In this document: in pieces, positions 1 to 8,609 of the stretch | Position numbering within the stretch: position 1 is the stretch's first letter | How the letters are laid out: each line of letters begins with the position of its first letter | Origin: Vibrio coralliirubri | GTDB taxonomy: Bacteria; Pseudomonadota; Gammaproteobacteria; Enterobacterales; Vibrionaceae | DNA length: 64,000 bases | Reading direction: 5' to 3' | NCBI RefSeq assembly: GCF_024347375.1 | Contig: NZ_AP025471.1 | Coordinates: 248,001 to 312,000, forward strand | Translations under genes and position numbers: made by a program | The notes under the pieces: model-generated | Database searches by the model: none | What the model saw: only the letters and a program-made list of their open reading frames with translations | Told to the model about the DNA's origin: nothing

Positions 1-34
1 GATTCAATAATATCAATGCTTCATAGTGCTGAGA

Positions 35-1504
35 CTAGTTTGAAACATTAATCAGCGTGACACTGCCATCGTCGTTTACTTCGGCGATTTGACCGTTAGG
101 CTCTTCCATGAACAGTAGAGTCACAAAGCCAAGTACCGCTGTTGCAGCAATCACTAAGAAGAACGTTTGGTAGCTCACGAATGACAACACAGTCAGGTAA
201 ACTAACGCACCCACGTTACCGTAAGCACCTGTCATACCTGCAATCTGACCTGTCATACGGCGCTTGATTAGAGGAACCGTTGCGAATACTGCACCTTCAC
301 CCGCTTGCACGAAGAAAGAACACGCCATCGCCGCGACAACCGCTAGCCATACAGGCCATGTGCTGTCTACTTGACCCATTGCGAAGTAACCCACAGCAAG
401 ACCAATCGTTAGAATAAGCAGTGTTGGTTTACGACCGAATTTATCTGAAATCCAACCACCACCTGGGCGAGACATTAGGTTCATAAAGGCATAAGCCGAT
501 GCAACCATACCTGCAAGAACCGGTGTTAATTCAAAGGTTTCAGAGAAGAACAGTGGCAGCATAGAAACCACAGCCAGTTCAGAACCAAATGTCGCGAAGT
601 ACAATACGTTAAGTACCGCTACTTGCTTGAACTTGTACTGGTGAATCTCTGGCACTTCTTCTTTGAATACGTTCTTGTTTACTTTCCAAACTTGCGACAC
701 TTCGTACACGTAAAGCGCAGCCAAACCTGCATACACAGAGTAAACCGCCATGTCAGACAACATGTTGATGTTGCTTGGTGATAGCTTCCAAGTCAGTAAC
801 GCTAAAGCGGCATACATAGGGATCTTCATAATAAGTAGGAAGAAAAAGTCACCCTTTGATGTCACTTCCATCGCTGTAACTTGAGCAGGTTTGAAGTAAG
901 TCGAACCTTTTGGTGTATCTGACACGTTTTTGTAGAAGATAAACGAGAACGCTAAGCTCATAACGCCAGTAATACCAACCGCATAACGCCAGCCGTCTTC
1001 ACCACCAAACGCTAGAGCGAGAGTTGGAAGTGTGAACGCCGCTGCTGCTGAACCGAAGTTACCCCAGCCGCCGTAAATACCTTCTGCTGTACCCAGTTCG
1101 TTGTGCGGGAACCATTCAGACACAAGACGAATACCGACAACGAAACCTGCACCAATGAAGCCCAGTAGGAAACGAGCGATGGCCGCTTGAATGAAAGAGT
1201 CTGCCAGAGCAAACATAAAACAAGGGATAGAACAGACCGCGAGTAGCGAAGAGTAGACCAACCTTGGGCCATATCTATCGGTTAGCATGCCTATGGCGAC
1301 ACGCGCCGGAATGGTCAATGCAACGTTGAGGATCAGGAGGGTTTTGATCTCTTCAGTAGAAAGACCAAGCGTGGTTTTTACCATTTGCAGTAGTGGGGCA
1401 AAGTTGAACCACACAACAAAGGTAATGAAAAAGGCCATCCAACTTAGGTGTAAGACCTTCATCTTACCCGTAAATGAAAGCAGCGAAAATTTAGTGTTAT
1501 CCAT
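35..1504 (-). CDS. MFS nitrate/nitrite transporter (NarK/NasA type)
   Basis: This 489-residue inner-membrane protein belongs to the nitrate/nitrite porter group of the major facilitator superfamily and would import nitrate for assimilation. Two glycine-rich nitrate-signature stretches are visible: GGWGNFGSAAAAF in the first half and GAYGNVGALVYL in the second. The MFS loop motif is also present (GMLTDRYGPR, repeated as GWISDKFGRK). There are about 12 hydrophobic segments with a central hydrophilic loop. It is the last gene of a leftward nirB-nirD-transporter set, 142 bp after nirD, opposite the nitrate reductase nasA, so uptake rather than nitrite export fits best. The ATG at 1504 is the first start in frame. 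The gene is complete and no symbol is assigned because naming differs between genera. Confidence 0.9.
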   Translation of the reverse strand: MDNTKFSLLSFTGKMKVLHLSWMAFFITFVVWFNFAPLLQMVKTTLGLSTEEIKTLLILNVALTIPARVAIGMLTDRYGPRLVYSSLLAVCSIPCFMFALADSFIQAAIARFLLGFIGAGFVVGIRLVSEWFPHNELGTAEGIYGGWGNFGSAAAAFTLPTLALAFGGEDGWRYAVGITGVMSLAFSFIFYKNVSDTPKGSTYFKPAQVTAMEVTSKGDFFFLLIMKIPMYAALALLTWKLSPSNINMLSDMAVYSVYAGLAALYVYEVSQVWKVNKNVFKEEVPEIHQYKFKQVAVLNVLYFATFGSELAVVSMLPLFFSETFELTPVLAGMVASAYAFMNLMSRPGGGWISDKFGRKPTLLILTIGLAVGYFAMGQVDSTWPVWLAVVAAMACSFFVQAGEGAVFATVPLIKRRMTGQIAGMTGAYGNVGALVYLTVLSFVSYQTFFLVIAATAVLGFVTLLFMEEPNGQIAEVNDDGSVTLINVSN

Positions 1505-1646
1505 GGTTTAAATCCTTTAAATCTGGAAAATTACCCGGTTTGTGCATCTGCGTTACTTCCGAACTTCGAACGCTTTAATGTGCATAAACCCTGTGCCGAA
1601 ATTGCGCACGCCAATAAGCGTTTGCATGATGGTGTCGGCGTTTTAG

Positions 1647-1991
1647 TTAACTGGCGATAGCAAGTGGTGCGAGAACTTGAACTTGTTCTCCTTGCTTGCG
1701 AACTTCAAATTTCACGAGCTTGAGCTCGGGCTGTTCAAGACATTCGCCAGTTTCTAAGTGGTAATGCTGCTTGTATAAGGGTGAGGCCACGTAAGGTTCT
1801 CCGCTTAATGAACCAATTATACCACGTGACATCACATTCGCCTTGCCGATAGGGTCGTAATTAGAGAGCCCATAAAGCGTGTCGCTGCGCTTGCAGTAAA
1901 AAATAGCCACTTGGTTATCGTCTACTTTGGCGCAAATTCCCCCGTTTGGGGTTAGATCGCTGGTGCTGCATACGGTTGTCCAATTTTCCAT
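1647..1991 (-). CDS. nirD: Nitrite reductase [NAD(P)H] small subunit NirD
   Basis: This is the small subunit of cytoplasmic assimilatory nitrite reductase, which reduces nitrite to ammonium together with NirB. The 114-residue length matches the NirD family. It has a Rieske-like fold pattern (VAIFYCKRSDTLYGLSN, then GEPYVASPLYKQHYHLETG) but lacks the paired Cys-His cluster ligands of true Rieske proteins, as is usual for NirD. It lies 67 bp downstream of nirB on the same strand and precedes the nitrate transporter, so the three genes are probably one transcript. The ATG at 1991 gives the standard NirD N-terminus. Confidence 0.93.
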   Translation of the reverse strand: MENWTTVCSTSDLTPNGGICAKVDDNQVAIFYCKRSDTLYGLSNYDPIGKANVMSRGIIGSLSGEPYVASPLYKQHYHLETGECLEQPELKLVKFEVRKQGEQVQVLAPLAIAS

Positions 1992-2033
1992 GACTTTCTC
2001 CTAGTCTAAAATTGAGTTTTTATTTTTTTGTTT

Positions 2034-2056
2034 ATGAACCTGATGAACCTGATGAA
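2034..2056. repeat. Short 9-bp tandem repeat between nirB and nirD
   Basis: ATGAACCTG occurs twice in tandem, followed by a partial third copy, in the 67-bp gap between the nirB stop codon and the nirD start. It is a simple slippage-type repeat and no function is evident. Confidence 0.6.
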
Positions 2057-2058
2057 AT

Positions 2059-4641
2059 TTATGAAACCTCAGTCACTTCGATTTGGTCTGCTTTAGCGAG
2101 CTTTTCATCGCGTTTTGAATTCGAAGCATCACTCAAGCTCGGCTTAGGAAAACGTTGCTCTCGCTCTTTGATGAAAGAGAGGCTAGTGTCCATTTCTTCA
2201 CTGTTGATGTAGTGCTGGAAGCGCTTCATCTTCTCAGGGTTTTCAATGGTGGTTTTCCATTCACACTGGTATTTCTCGATGTTGAGTGCGATGTCAGCTT
2301 CAAGTTCTTCAGCAACATTGAGCTTGTCTTCAATCACGACTTGCTTGAGGTATTCAATGCCGCCTTCGAGGTTCTCCATCCATATCGATGTACGCTGTAG
2401 GCGATCTGCGGTACGTGTGTAGAACATCAAAACGCGGTCTATGTATTTAAGGAGTGTGGTTTCGTCTAAATCAGTGGCGAATAGGTCGGCATGGCGAGGG
2501 CGCATACCACCGTTACCACAGATGTATAAGTTCCAACCTTTGTCGGTGGCGATAACACCAATGTCTTTCGATTGCGCTTCTGCACATTCACGAGTACAGC
2601 CTGAAACCGCAAACTTGATCTTGTGTGGTGAACGTAGGCCTTTGTAGCGGTTCTCAAGTCGAATCGCTAAGCCAACACTGTCGTTGACACCGTATCGACA
2701 CCAAGTACTACCGACACACGATTTCACGGTACGAACCGATTTACCGTAGGCGTGGCCAGTTTCAAAACCTGCATCAATCAGCTTTTTCCAGATGATTGGC
2801 AGTTCGTTAAGTTGTGCGCCAAACAAGTCGACACGCTGACCGCCCGTGATTTTGGTGTAGAGGTCGAACTCTTTAGCGACTTCACCAAGCACGATCAATT
2901 TATCTGGAGTGATTTCACCGCCAGCAATACGCGGAACCACTGAGTAAGTGCCGTCTTTTTGCATGTTGCCAAGGTAGATGTCGTTGGTGTCTTGCAGCTC
3001 GATATGTTGATCTTCAAGGATGTAATCGTTCCAGTACGAAGCCAGTATCGAACCGACAGCCGGTTTACATACAGTACAACCCAATCCGTTGCCGTGAGAA
3101 TCTAACAGCTCGTCGAAGGTCTTGATTTTGTTGACGCGGATGATGTCGGTAAGCTCTTGACGAGAATAAGCAAAGTGCTCACAGATATCGTTAGAGACTT
3201 CCACACCCAAGTTACTCAGCTCACTATCGAGAACCTGTTTCGCAAGGGCAGAACAACCGCCACAACCTGTCGAGGCGTTAGTGGTTTCTTTCAGTGCAGC
3301 CATCGTGGTGCACCCAGCTGAAACGGCCTCTTTAATATCGCCTTTGGTCACATCAAAACATGAACAGATCACAGCGCTATCAGGCAGAGCTTCAACACCC
3401 ATTGCCGAACCTGAATCATCGGCCACGTTAGGTAAAATCAGCACTGATGGGTTTTCAGGAAGAGGCATGTCATTTTGTTTGATTTGCAGTAGCGAACCGT
3501 AGGCTTCTGCATCACCCACTAACACAGCACCAACAATCTTTGTGCCGTCAGCCGAAATGATCAGGCGCTTATAAACTTGTTCAATTTCATCGTTGTAGGT
3601 ATACGATTGAGCGCCTTCCGTCTTGCCGTGTACTTCACCAATACTGGCCACGTCGACGCCAAGTAGTTTGAGCTTGGTGCTCATGTCTGCGCCAGTGAAT
3701 GCAGTGTCGTCAGTACCGCCAGAGACAATGTGCGAAGCCGCGATTTTTGCCATCGAATAACCGGGAGCGACTAAGCCGAAGATCTTGTTATCCCAAAGAG
3801 CACATTCACCAATCGCGTAGACGTTGTCGATGTTGGTTTGACAGTGATTGTTGATCACAATACCGCCACGCTCGCCAATCTCGACATCAGAGCTTCTTGC
3901 CAGCTCATCTTGAGGGCGAATACCGGCAGAGAATACGATCATATCGGTTTCTAAATGGGTGCCATCGGCGAAGTTCATACGGTAGCGCGCATTTTCACCG
4001 TCGACTATTTCAGAGGTCGCTTTCTCGGTATGAACTTGCACACCAAGGTCTTCAATCTTTCTGCGCAGTAGGGCACCGCCACCGTCATCTAATTGAACGG
4101 CCATTAGGCGAGGCGCGAATTCAACCACATGGGTTTCTAAGCCAAGGTTTTTGACTGCGTTTGCAGCTTCTAAGCCAAGCAAACCACCACCAATCACCAC
4201 GCCAGATTTGCTGCCTTTGCTTGAAAGCTCGATGGCGTCTAAGTCTTCGATGGTGCGATAAACGTGACAGTGTTCTTGGTCGTTACCGGGAATAGGGGGA
4301 ACAAAAGGGAAAGAGCCCGTCGCCAAGATTAGCTTGTCGTAACTTTCAACATGACCACTTTCAGTGATGACTTGTTGATTGGCGGTGTCTAGCTTGGCAA
4401 CCTTCTGGTTCAACAAGTAGTTCACGCCGTTGCTTTGGTAATATTCTTCACTGGTCAATGACAGGTCATCAGCGCTTTTACCATTAAAGTAAGCCGTCAG
4501 CTGAACACGGTCGTAGGCTAGCCTTGGTTCTTCACTAAAAGTAATCACATCAAATTCATCACTGTCTGATTGCAGGATATTGTCGATAAATTTGTGTCCA
4601 ACCATGCCGTTACCAACAACGACGATTTTCTTCTTGCTCAT
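2059..4641 (-). CDS. nirB: Nitrite reductase [NAD(P)H] large subunit NirB
   Basis: Large catalytic subunit of siroheme nitrite reductase, 860 residues, the usual length. The order of domains is an N-terminal FAD site (VVGNGMVGHKF), a central NAD(P)H site (VIGGGLLGLEAANA), a BFD-type [2Fe-2S] region (CSCFDVTKGD with GCGGC), a second Cys pair (GLGCTVCKP), then the ferredoxin-like and siroheme/[4Fe-4S] domains. The cluster ligands appear as CVGSTWC and CTREC, so the enzyme looks intact. It reduces nitrite to ammonium in the cytosol with NirD. It is first in a leftward operon with nirD and a nitrate transporter, divergent from nasA. A strong sigma-54-type promoter lies about 145 bp upstream of the start. 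Confidence 0.95.
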   Translation of the reverse strand: MSKKKIVVVGNGMVGHKFIDNILQSDSDEFDVITFSEEPRLAYDRVQLTAYFNGKSADDLSLTSEEYYQSNGVNYLLNQKVAKLDTANQQVITESGHVESYDKLILATGSFPFVPPIPGNDQEHCHVYRTIEDLDAIELSSKGSKSGVVIGGGLLGLEAANAVKNLGLETHVVEFAPRLMAVQLDDGGGALLRRKIEDLGVQVHTEKATSEIVDGENARYRMNFADGTHLETDMIVFSAGIRPQDELARSSDVEIGERGGIVINNHCQTNIDNVYAIGECALWDNKIFGLVAPGYSMAKIAASHIVSGGTDDTAFTGADMSTKLKLLGVDVASIGEVHGKTEGAQSYTYNDEIEQVYKRLIISADGTKIVGAVLVGDAEAYGSLLQIKQNDMPLPENPSVLILPNVADDSGSAMGVEALPDSAVICSCFDVTKGDIKEAVSAGCTTMAALKETTNASTGCGGCSALAKQVLDSELSNLGVEVSNDICEHFAYSRQELTDIIRVNKIKTFDELLDSHGNGLGCTVCKPAVGSILASYWNDYILEDQHIELQDTNDIYLGNMQKDGTYSVVPRIAGGEITPDKLIVLGEVAKEFDLYTKITGGQRVDLFGAQLNELPIIWKKLIDAGFETGHAYGKSVRTVKSCVGSTWCRYGVNDSVGLAIRLENRYKGLRSPHKIKFAVSGCTRECAEAQSKDIGVIATDKGWNLYICGNGGMRPRHADLFATDLDETTLLKYIDRVLMFYTRTADRLQRTSIWMENLEGGIEYLKQVVIEDKLNVAEELEADIALNIEKYQCEWKTTIENPEKMKRFQHYINSEEMDTSLSFIKEREQRFPKPSLSDASNSKRDEKLAKADQIEVTEVS

Positions 4642-4784
4642 AATCCATTCCTTATTCTCGGCGTCACCATCACTAGCATCTAATTTCTAGTCGTTAGCAG
4701 ATGAATACCGGGTTGAGATTCCACTCAATTCATAATCATCAAGAAAAACAAAAATGTTTTTTTCTAAGTCTTGGTTTTTAGTGG

Positions 4785-4800
4785 AGCAAGGAGGGTGCCA
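4785..4800 (-). promoter_or_regulatory. Sigma-54 (RpoN) promoter for nirBD
   Basis: Read on the minus strand, the sequence is TGGCAC-CCTCC-TTGCT, which matches the -24/-12 consensus TGGCAC-N5-TTGCW in full. It points towards nirB and would start transcription near 4774, leaving a leader of about 130 nt. The leader has only a weak 5-bp hairpin (TTGAG...CTCAA), so I see no clear attenuator. Sigma-54 control of nitrate/nitrite assimilation is known from Klebsiella nas genes. Confidence 0.75.
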
Positions 4801-4875
4801 GATTACGGTTCGTTCTTTTAAATAAAAATTAACTTATAATTTTCAGTGGTTTAAAAAATATAGGTGGCACGCAAT

Positions 4876-4891
4876 TACCCCTAAAGTGGTA
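4876..4891. promoter_or_regulatory. NarL/NarP-type 7-2-7 binding site
   Basis: The sequence TACCCCT-AA-AGTGGTA is a 7-2-7 inverted heptamer pair. The first half fits TACYYMT fully and the second differs at one position from AKRRGTA. It lies between nirB and nasA, about 110 bp upstream of the predicted nirB transcription start. This suggests nitrate-responsive control through NarQ-NarP, the usual Vibrio nitrate two-component system. Neither regulator is in this window. Confidence 0.55.
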
Positions 4892-4929
4892 TGTAAATTT
4901 TTTGTTAGATTTATATAAATGAGCATTTG

Positions 4930-4957
4930 TGGTGCAACTTTCCGCAAGATGGTGCAA
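4930..4957. promoter_or_regulatory. Two NtrC-like half-sites (TGGTGCAA) two turns apart
   Basis: TGGTGCAA occurs at 4930 and again at 4950, a direct repeat 20 bp apart, so both copies face the same side of the helix. TGGTGC is the half-site of the NtrC consensus GCAC-N5-TGGTGC; the other halves are poor here. The position, roughly 155-185 bp upstream of the nirB sigma-54 promoter start, suits an enhancer. The rest of 4642-5129 is A/T-rich with no gene that I can support. Confidence 0.4.
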
Positions 4958-5129
4958 AAATTAAGTTTCTATCTTGGTTAAGTTCTAACTGGTTCGTTGT
5001 TGATATTTGTGTTTTTATTAAGTTATTGTTTTTAGATGAAATTATTTGCTATTCATCAGCTGCTATTAAGTGGCGTGTTATTTGCTTGTTTTCAGTTATT
5101 ACAATTATGGATAATTGAGCGAGAAACGG

Positions 5130-7697
5130 ATGACCGATTCAAACAACGGCTGGATCAAATCGACCTGTGCTTATTGTGGTGTAGGGTGTGGAATAGAAGC
5201 GAGACCGACATCGCTAGGAAAACTAGAAGTACGTGGTGATAAAGATCATCCATCAAACTATGGAAAGCTATGTACTAAAGGGATCGCGCTTGGCGACACC
5301 GTCACGCCTTTAGGTCGTCTTACACAGCCTGCTCATATTCAGAATGAGCAAAAACAAGAGCTGGACTGGAACAGTGCCACTCAATTGGTCGCAGACAAAT
5401 TCAATCAAACCATCGAAGAATTTGGGGCCGACTCGGTTGCGTTCTATGTATCTGGTCAGCTGCTTACCGAAGACTATTACGTTGCCAATAAACTGATGAA
5501 AGGCTTCATCGGCAGTGGCAACATCGACAGTAATTCTAGGCTATGTATGGCTTCAACTGTGGTCGGGCATAAGCGTGCATTTGGCGCAGACACAGTACCG
5601 GTGTGCTACGAAGATCTCGAGCAAGCCGATCTAGTCGTGATTACAGGCTCCAACCTAGCATGGTGTCACCCGGTACTTTTCCAAAGATTAAGAGCCGCGA
5701 AACAAGCCAACTCTGCATTGAAAGTGATCGTGATAGATCCGCGTTATACCGACACCTGTGAAATCGCAGACATTCACTTGGCATTGGAATCTGGCTCAGA
5801 CGTGGCGCTGTTTAACGGCTTATTGGGCTATCTCGACGATAACGACAAGCTAGATGTAGACTACATAGAAAACCACACTCAAGGCTTTACTGAATCGATT
5901 CGTTCTGCAACTCAATATCGCTATACCGAATCGGGCTGGGGCGACAAAAGCGTGCCTGAGCTTACAGGGTTAACAGAGCAGCAGCTAAAACAGTTCTACA
6001 GTTTGTTTGCATCGAACGAGAAGGTGCTGACCATTTACTCTCAAGGCGTGAACCAATCCACACAGGGGTGTGACAAGGTAAACGCCATTATTAACTGCCA
6101 TTTAGCCACCGGAAAAATTGGCAAGCCGGGCATGGGACCATTCTCCGTAACGGGCCAGCCGAACGCGATGGGTGGGCGTGAGGTGGGCGGTTTAGCCAAT
6201 ACCTTAGCGGCGCACTTTGAATTTGGTGATCCGCAATCACACCAAACGGTGAGTGAGTTCTGGCAAACCGACAGCTTAGCCACACATGCGGGCTTAAAAG
6301 CGATTGACCTGTTTGATGCCATGAATGAAGGTAAAATCAAAGCCGTGTGGATCATGGCGACTAACCCAGTCGTGAGCCTGCCTGATAGCGAAAAGATCAA
6401 AGCGGCATTAGAGAAGTGCCCATTTGTGGTGGTGTCTGATTGTATTGCCGATACGGAAACCACTCGCTTGGCCGATGTGGTGCTGCCCGCGCAAGGGTGG
6501 AGCGAGAAGTCGGGTACTGTGACCAACTCTGAACGCCGAATCTCACGCCAACGCCGCGTGTTACCAAGCCCTGGGGAAGCCAAGCCCGATTGGTGGATTC
6601 TAAAAGAAGTCGCACAAAAAATGGGATTCAAAGAGCAATTCGAGTTCCGCCACGAAGGTGAGATCTTCAAAGAGTATTGCGAGATGACAGCGCTCGGCAA
6701 TGAAACAGGTAAAGCGCGTGACTTGTGCTTAATTGGACTCACGCAACTGGATGAGAAAGGCTATGGCGAACTCACTCCACAGCAATGGCCAGTGTTAGAG
6801 TATCAACCAGAGATCATTGAGCAGCGCATGTTCACCAATGGCGAGTTCTTTACTGAATCAGGCAAAGCGCAGTTTATTGCAGTTGAGCACGACAAACCGA
6901 TTGCCGATACCAGCCTTGAATTCCCACTTATCATGAACACAGGGCGAATCCGAGACCAATGGCACACCATGAGCCGCACAGGTTTGGCGGCAGGCTTAGG
7001 TGAACACACCCCAGAACCGTTTGTTGCGATGCACCCAGATACGGTTGCAGAGCTTGGCTTAGAAGAGTTTGGGCTAGACGCCTTCAATCACGCCACTATT
7101 AATCCTGTAGTGAAAGTGCGCAGCGCACAAGGGGAGTGCCAAGCCCGCTTAGTGGTGACCAAAGAGATGCGCCGTGAACAAGTTTTCATGCCTATCCACT
7201 GGAACGCACCGACCGCCAAAGACAGCAAACCATGCGACTTGATCTTACCTCATACCGATGCGGCATCTGGTCAGCCAGAATTCAAACACACACCTGTTGT
7301 AGTAGAGCCGTGTGGTTATCGCAGTGAAGCCGCCTTGGTCAGCGACAAAGTGATGGACTGCAGTGGCTTTGATTACTGGGTACGCCAAAGAGTGGAGGGC
7401 GGTTTTCTGTATCGCATCTCATCATCTAAGAACCCAATGGAACTGGTGATTCAACTGGCCAACACCCTCGATGCCTTACCAGAACCCAACGCGGAAGCGA
7501 TTAAGTCACTCCATTACCACGGCAATAAATCATTCAAGAACTACGGCTCTGCCAAGCTGGGTCAGTCTGGTGTAAAGCAAGCCTTCGTGGTGAACAGTAA
7601 GCTCGACCATCAAAGCATTGAATGGCTGGTGGAGTGCCTAACCCGAGAAGCCGATGAAGAGTTCGAAGCCGAGTTTTTGAGTACTATGGCGAAGTAG
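5130..7697 (+). CDS. nasA: Assimilatory nitrate reductase, molybdopterin catalytic subunit
   Basis: Cytoplasmic molybdenum (bis-MGD) enzyme of 855 residues that reduces nitrate to nitrite. The N-terminus carries the [4Fe-4S] ligands C13-x2-C16-x3-C20 and C48 (KLCTKG), followed by the DMSO-reductase-type molybdopterin domains (for example ITGSNLAWCHPV, MATNPVVSLP, PAQGWSEKSGT) and the MGD-binding beta-barrel (NTGRIRDQWHTMSRTG). I see no C-terminal Cys-rich [2Fe-2S] extension as in Klebsiella NasA. An in-frame TTG lies upstream at 5115, but the ATG at 5130, preceded by GAGAAACGG, is the more likely start. It is divergent from nirB, and its nitrite product would feed NirBD. The electron-donor subunit is not in the window. 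Confidence 0.92.
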   Translation: MTDSNNGWIKSTCAYCGVGCGIEARPTSLGKLEVRGDKDHPSNYGKLCTKGIALGDTVTPLGRLTQPAHIQNEQKQELDWNSATQLVADKFNQTIEEFGADSVAFYVSGQLLTEDYYVANKLMKGFIGSGNIDSNSRLCMASTVVGHKRAFGADTVPVCYEDLEQADLVVITGSNLAWCHPVLFQRLRAAKQANSALKVIVIDPRYTDTCEIADIHLALESGSDVALFNGLLGYLDDNDKLDVDYIENHTQGFTESIRSATQYRYTESGWGDKSVPELTGLTEQQLKQFYSLFASNEKVLTIYSQGVNQSTQGCDKVNAIINCHLATGKIGKPGMGPFSVTGQPNAMGGREVGGLANTLAAHFEFGDPQSHQTVSEFWQTDSLATHAGLKAIDLFDAMNEGKIKAVWIMATNPVVSLPDSEKIKAALEKCPFVVVSDCIADTETTRLADVVLPAQGWSEKSGTVTNSERRISRQRRVLPSPGEAKPDWWILKEVAQKMGFKEQFEFRHEGEIFKEYCEMTALGNETGKARDLCLIGLTQLDEKGYGELTPQQWPVLEYQPEIIEQRMFTNGEFFTESGKAQFIAVEHDKPIADTSLEFPLIMNTGRIRDQWHTMSRTGLAAGLGEHTPEPFVAMHPDTVAELGLEEFGLDAFNHATINPVVKVRSAQGECQARLVVTKEMRREQVFMPIHWNAPTAKDSKPCDLILPHTDAASGQPEFKHTPVVVEPCGYRSEAALVSDKVMDCSGFDYWVRQRVEGGFLYRISSSKNPMELVIQLANTLDALPEPNAEAIKSLHYHGNKSFKNYGSAKLGQSGVKQAFVVNSKLDHQSIEWLVECLTREADEEFEAEFLSTMAK

Positions 7698-7727
7698 TTA
7701 TTACCTTTCACTCGCCATACCTAAAGC

Positions 7728-7762
7728 AAAAACGCCGACAATCATGTCGGCGTTTTTGTTTT
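7728..7762 (+). terminator. Rho-independent terminator after nasA
   Basis: A 13-bp stem (7728-7740 with 7745-7757), core AACGCCGACA, has a 4-nt loop and runs straight into a T-rich tract (TTTTTGTTTTT). It lies 30 bp past the nasA stop. Confidence 0.9.
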
Positions 7763-7955
7763 TGAGAATGAGACTCTTGAGTTATGGCAACTCATAGTCT
7801 GAATTGGCTGTTCACTCACATATTGGGGAGTTTTCTGCATTTTGCCGAAACTATATGGAAAATTTCTGCTTTTCGTCATGTTTGATACGAAGATAAGTAG
7901 GTAAGATGATGTTATTAAATGGGTTATTAGACAGAGCCTGAACTGTTTAGATTAC

Positions 7956-8000
7956 TAGACAGAATGGTTTCAGGGACAAAATGCAGAATTATTCTGTCTA
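7956..8000. repeat. Inverted repeat upstream of the first cassette gene
   Basis: TAGACAGAAT (7956-7965) is a perfect inverted match to ATTCTGTCTA (7991-8000), with 25 nt between them. A further TTAGACAGA lies at about 7927. The stretch 7763-8028 holds no gene. It marks the change from core chromosome to cassette array. The repeat may be an operator or a folded single-strand structure, and GCTGTTATGTGC just after it resembles the end of an attC site but lacks the other half. Confidence 0.5.
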
Positions 8001-8028
8001 ATATAGCTGTTATGTGCTTGGAGGTTAA

Positions 8029-8538
8029 ATGGTAACGTTCACAGAGAAAGAGTTAGATGCTGTGTTGAATAATGCAGTTGAAACCAATCCTGATTTTTTG
8101 AGATGGTTCGTTCATCAGACGAAATTTAGAAGTGGTAGATACAAGTACCTGTGGTCTCGTTCAGACCATCCTTGGGGAACAATTGACTTCGAAAGGCTTG
8201 ATCCTGCAACTAATGGTACAGTGTACGAAAGGCGTCAATCTGAAACGGATATTCTGGTGGTACTTGAGGGGCAAGATGGTGGCAGGGTCGCTCTCCACAT
8301 AGAGAACAAATTATCCGACGGGCACTTTACGGAATATCAAGCGGAAATGTATTCGCAAAGAGCTAAACAATGGATGAACAAAGAGAAGTTCAAGAGCTAT
8401 ACAGACTTCCAAACCATCCTAATTGCTCCTCAATTCTTTTATAATAACAACATAGAGAAAGCTAGGTTGTTTGATTGCTATATAAGCCATGAAGATATTG
8501 GTACGTATCTGGCGGAGTTCGCTTTAGAACGCACATAA
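8029..8538 (+). CDS. PD-(D/E)XK-like nuclease-fold protein (cassette gene)
   Basis: This 169-residue soluble protein of unknown function is the first gene of the cassette array. It shows a candidate PD-(D/E)XK nuclease core: D74 in ETDILVVLE, then E92-x-K94 in HIENKL, followed by Q104 on a helix (YQAEMYSQRA). This Asp, Glu-x-Lys, Gln order is typical of restriction-like and DNA-repair nucleases. Expression is supported by a strong ribosome site (TTGGAGG) 5 nt before the ATG. Its stop codon touches the left end of an attC site, as expected for a gene cassette. Nuclease activity and any defence role are inferences; no partner methylase or helicase is present. Confidence 0.6.
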   Translation: MVTFTEKELDAVLNNAVETNPDFLRWFVHQTKFRSGRYKYLWSRSDHPWGTIDFERLDPATNGTVYERRQSETDILVVLEGQDGGRVALHIENKLSDGHFTEYQAEMYSQRAKQWMNKEKFKSYTDFQTILIAPQFFYNNNIEKARLFDCYISHEDIGTYLAEFALERT

Positions 8539-8559
8539 CAAACTGCTCAAGAGGGATTC
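8536..8559 (+). other. attC site 1, left part (VCR-like), cut by IS3 element
   Basis: The sequence starts TAACAAACTGCTCAAGAG and ends GATTC. It continues after the insertion sequence at 9827. Joining the two parts across the TTC duplication gives a site of about 123 nt, very similar to attC site 2. The site closes the nuclease-like cassette. Confidence 0.85.
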
Positions 8560-8609
8560 TGTAGTTGACCCGATCTAGTGGACACCTTCAATAGTAATTG
8601 GAGGTGTTT

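Noticed and set aside
4642..4774. NasR-type attenuator in the nirB leader
   Set aside because: No terminator stem with a T-run was found; the only hairpin has a 5-bp stem.
4864..4879. TGGCACGCAATTACC as a second sigma-54 promoter pointing at nasA
   Set aside because: The -24 half is perfect, but the -12 half reads TACC instead of TTGC, and the right part belongs to the better-supported NarP-type site.
6041..6742. Long leftward frame of 233 codons inside nasA
   Set aside because: It is antisense to a clear nitrate reductase gene and has no family features.
8000..8020. GCTGTTATGTGC as a fourth full attC site or an attI site left of the array
   Set aside because: Only the GTTA end is seen; no matching left arm or integrase gene is present.
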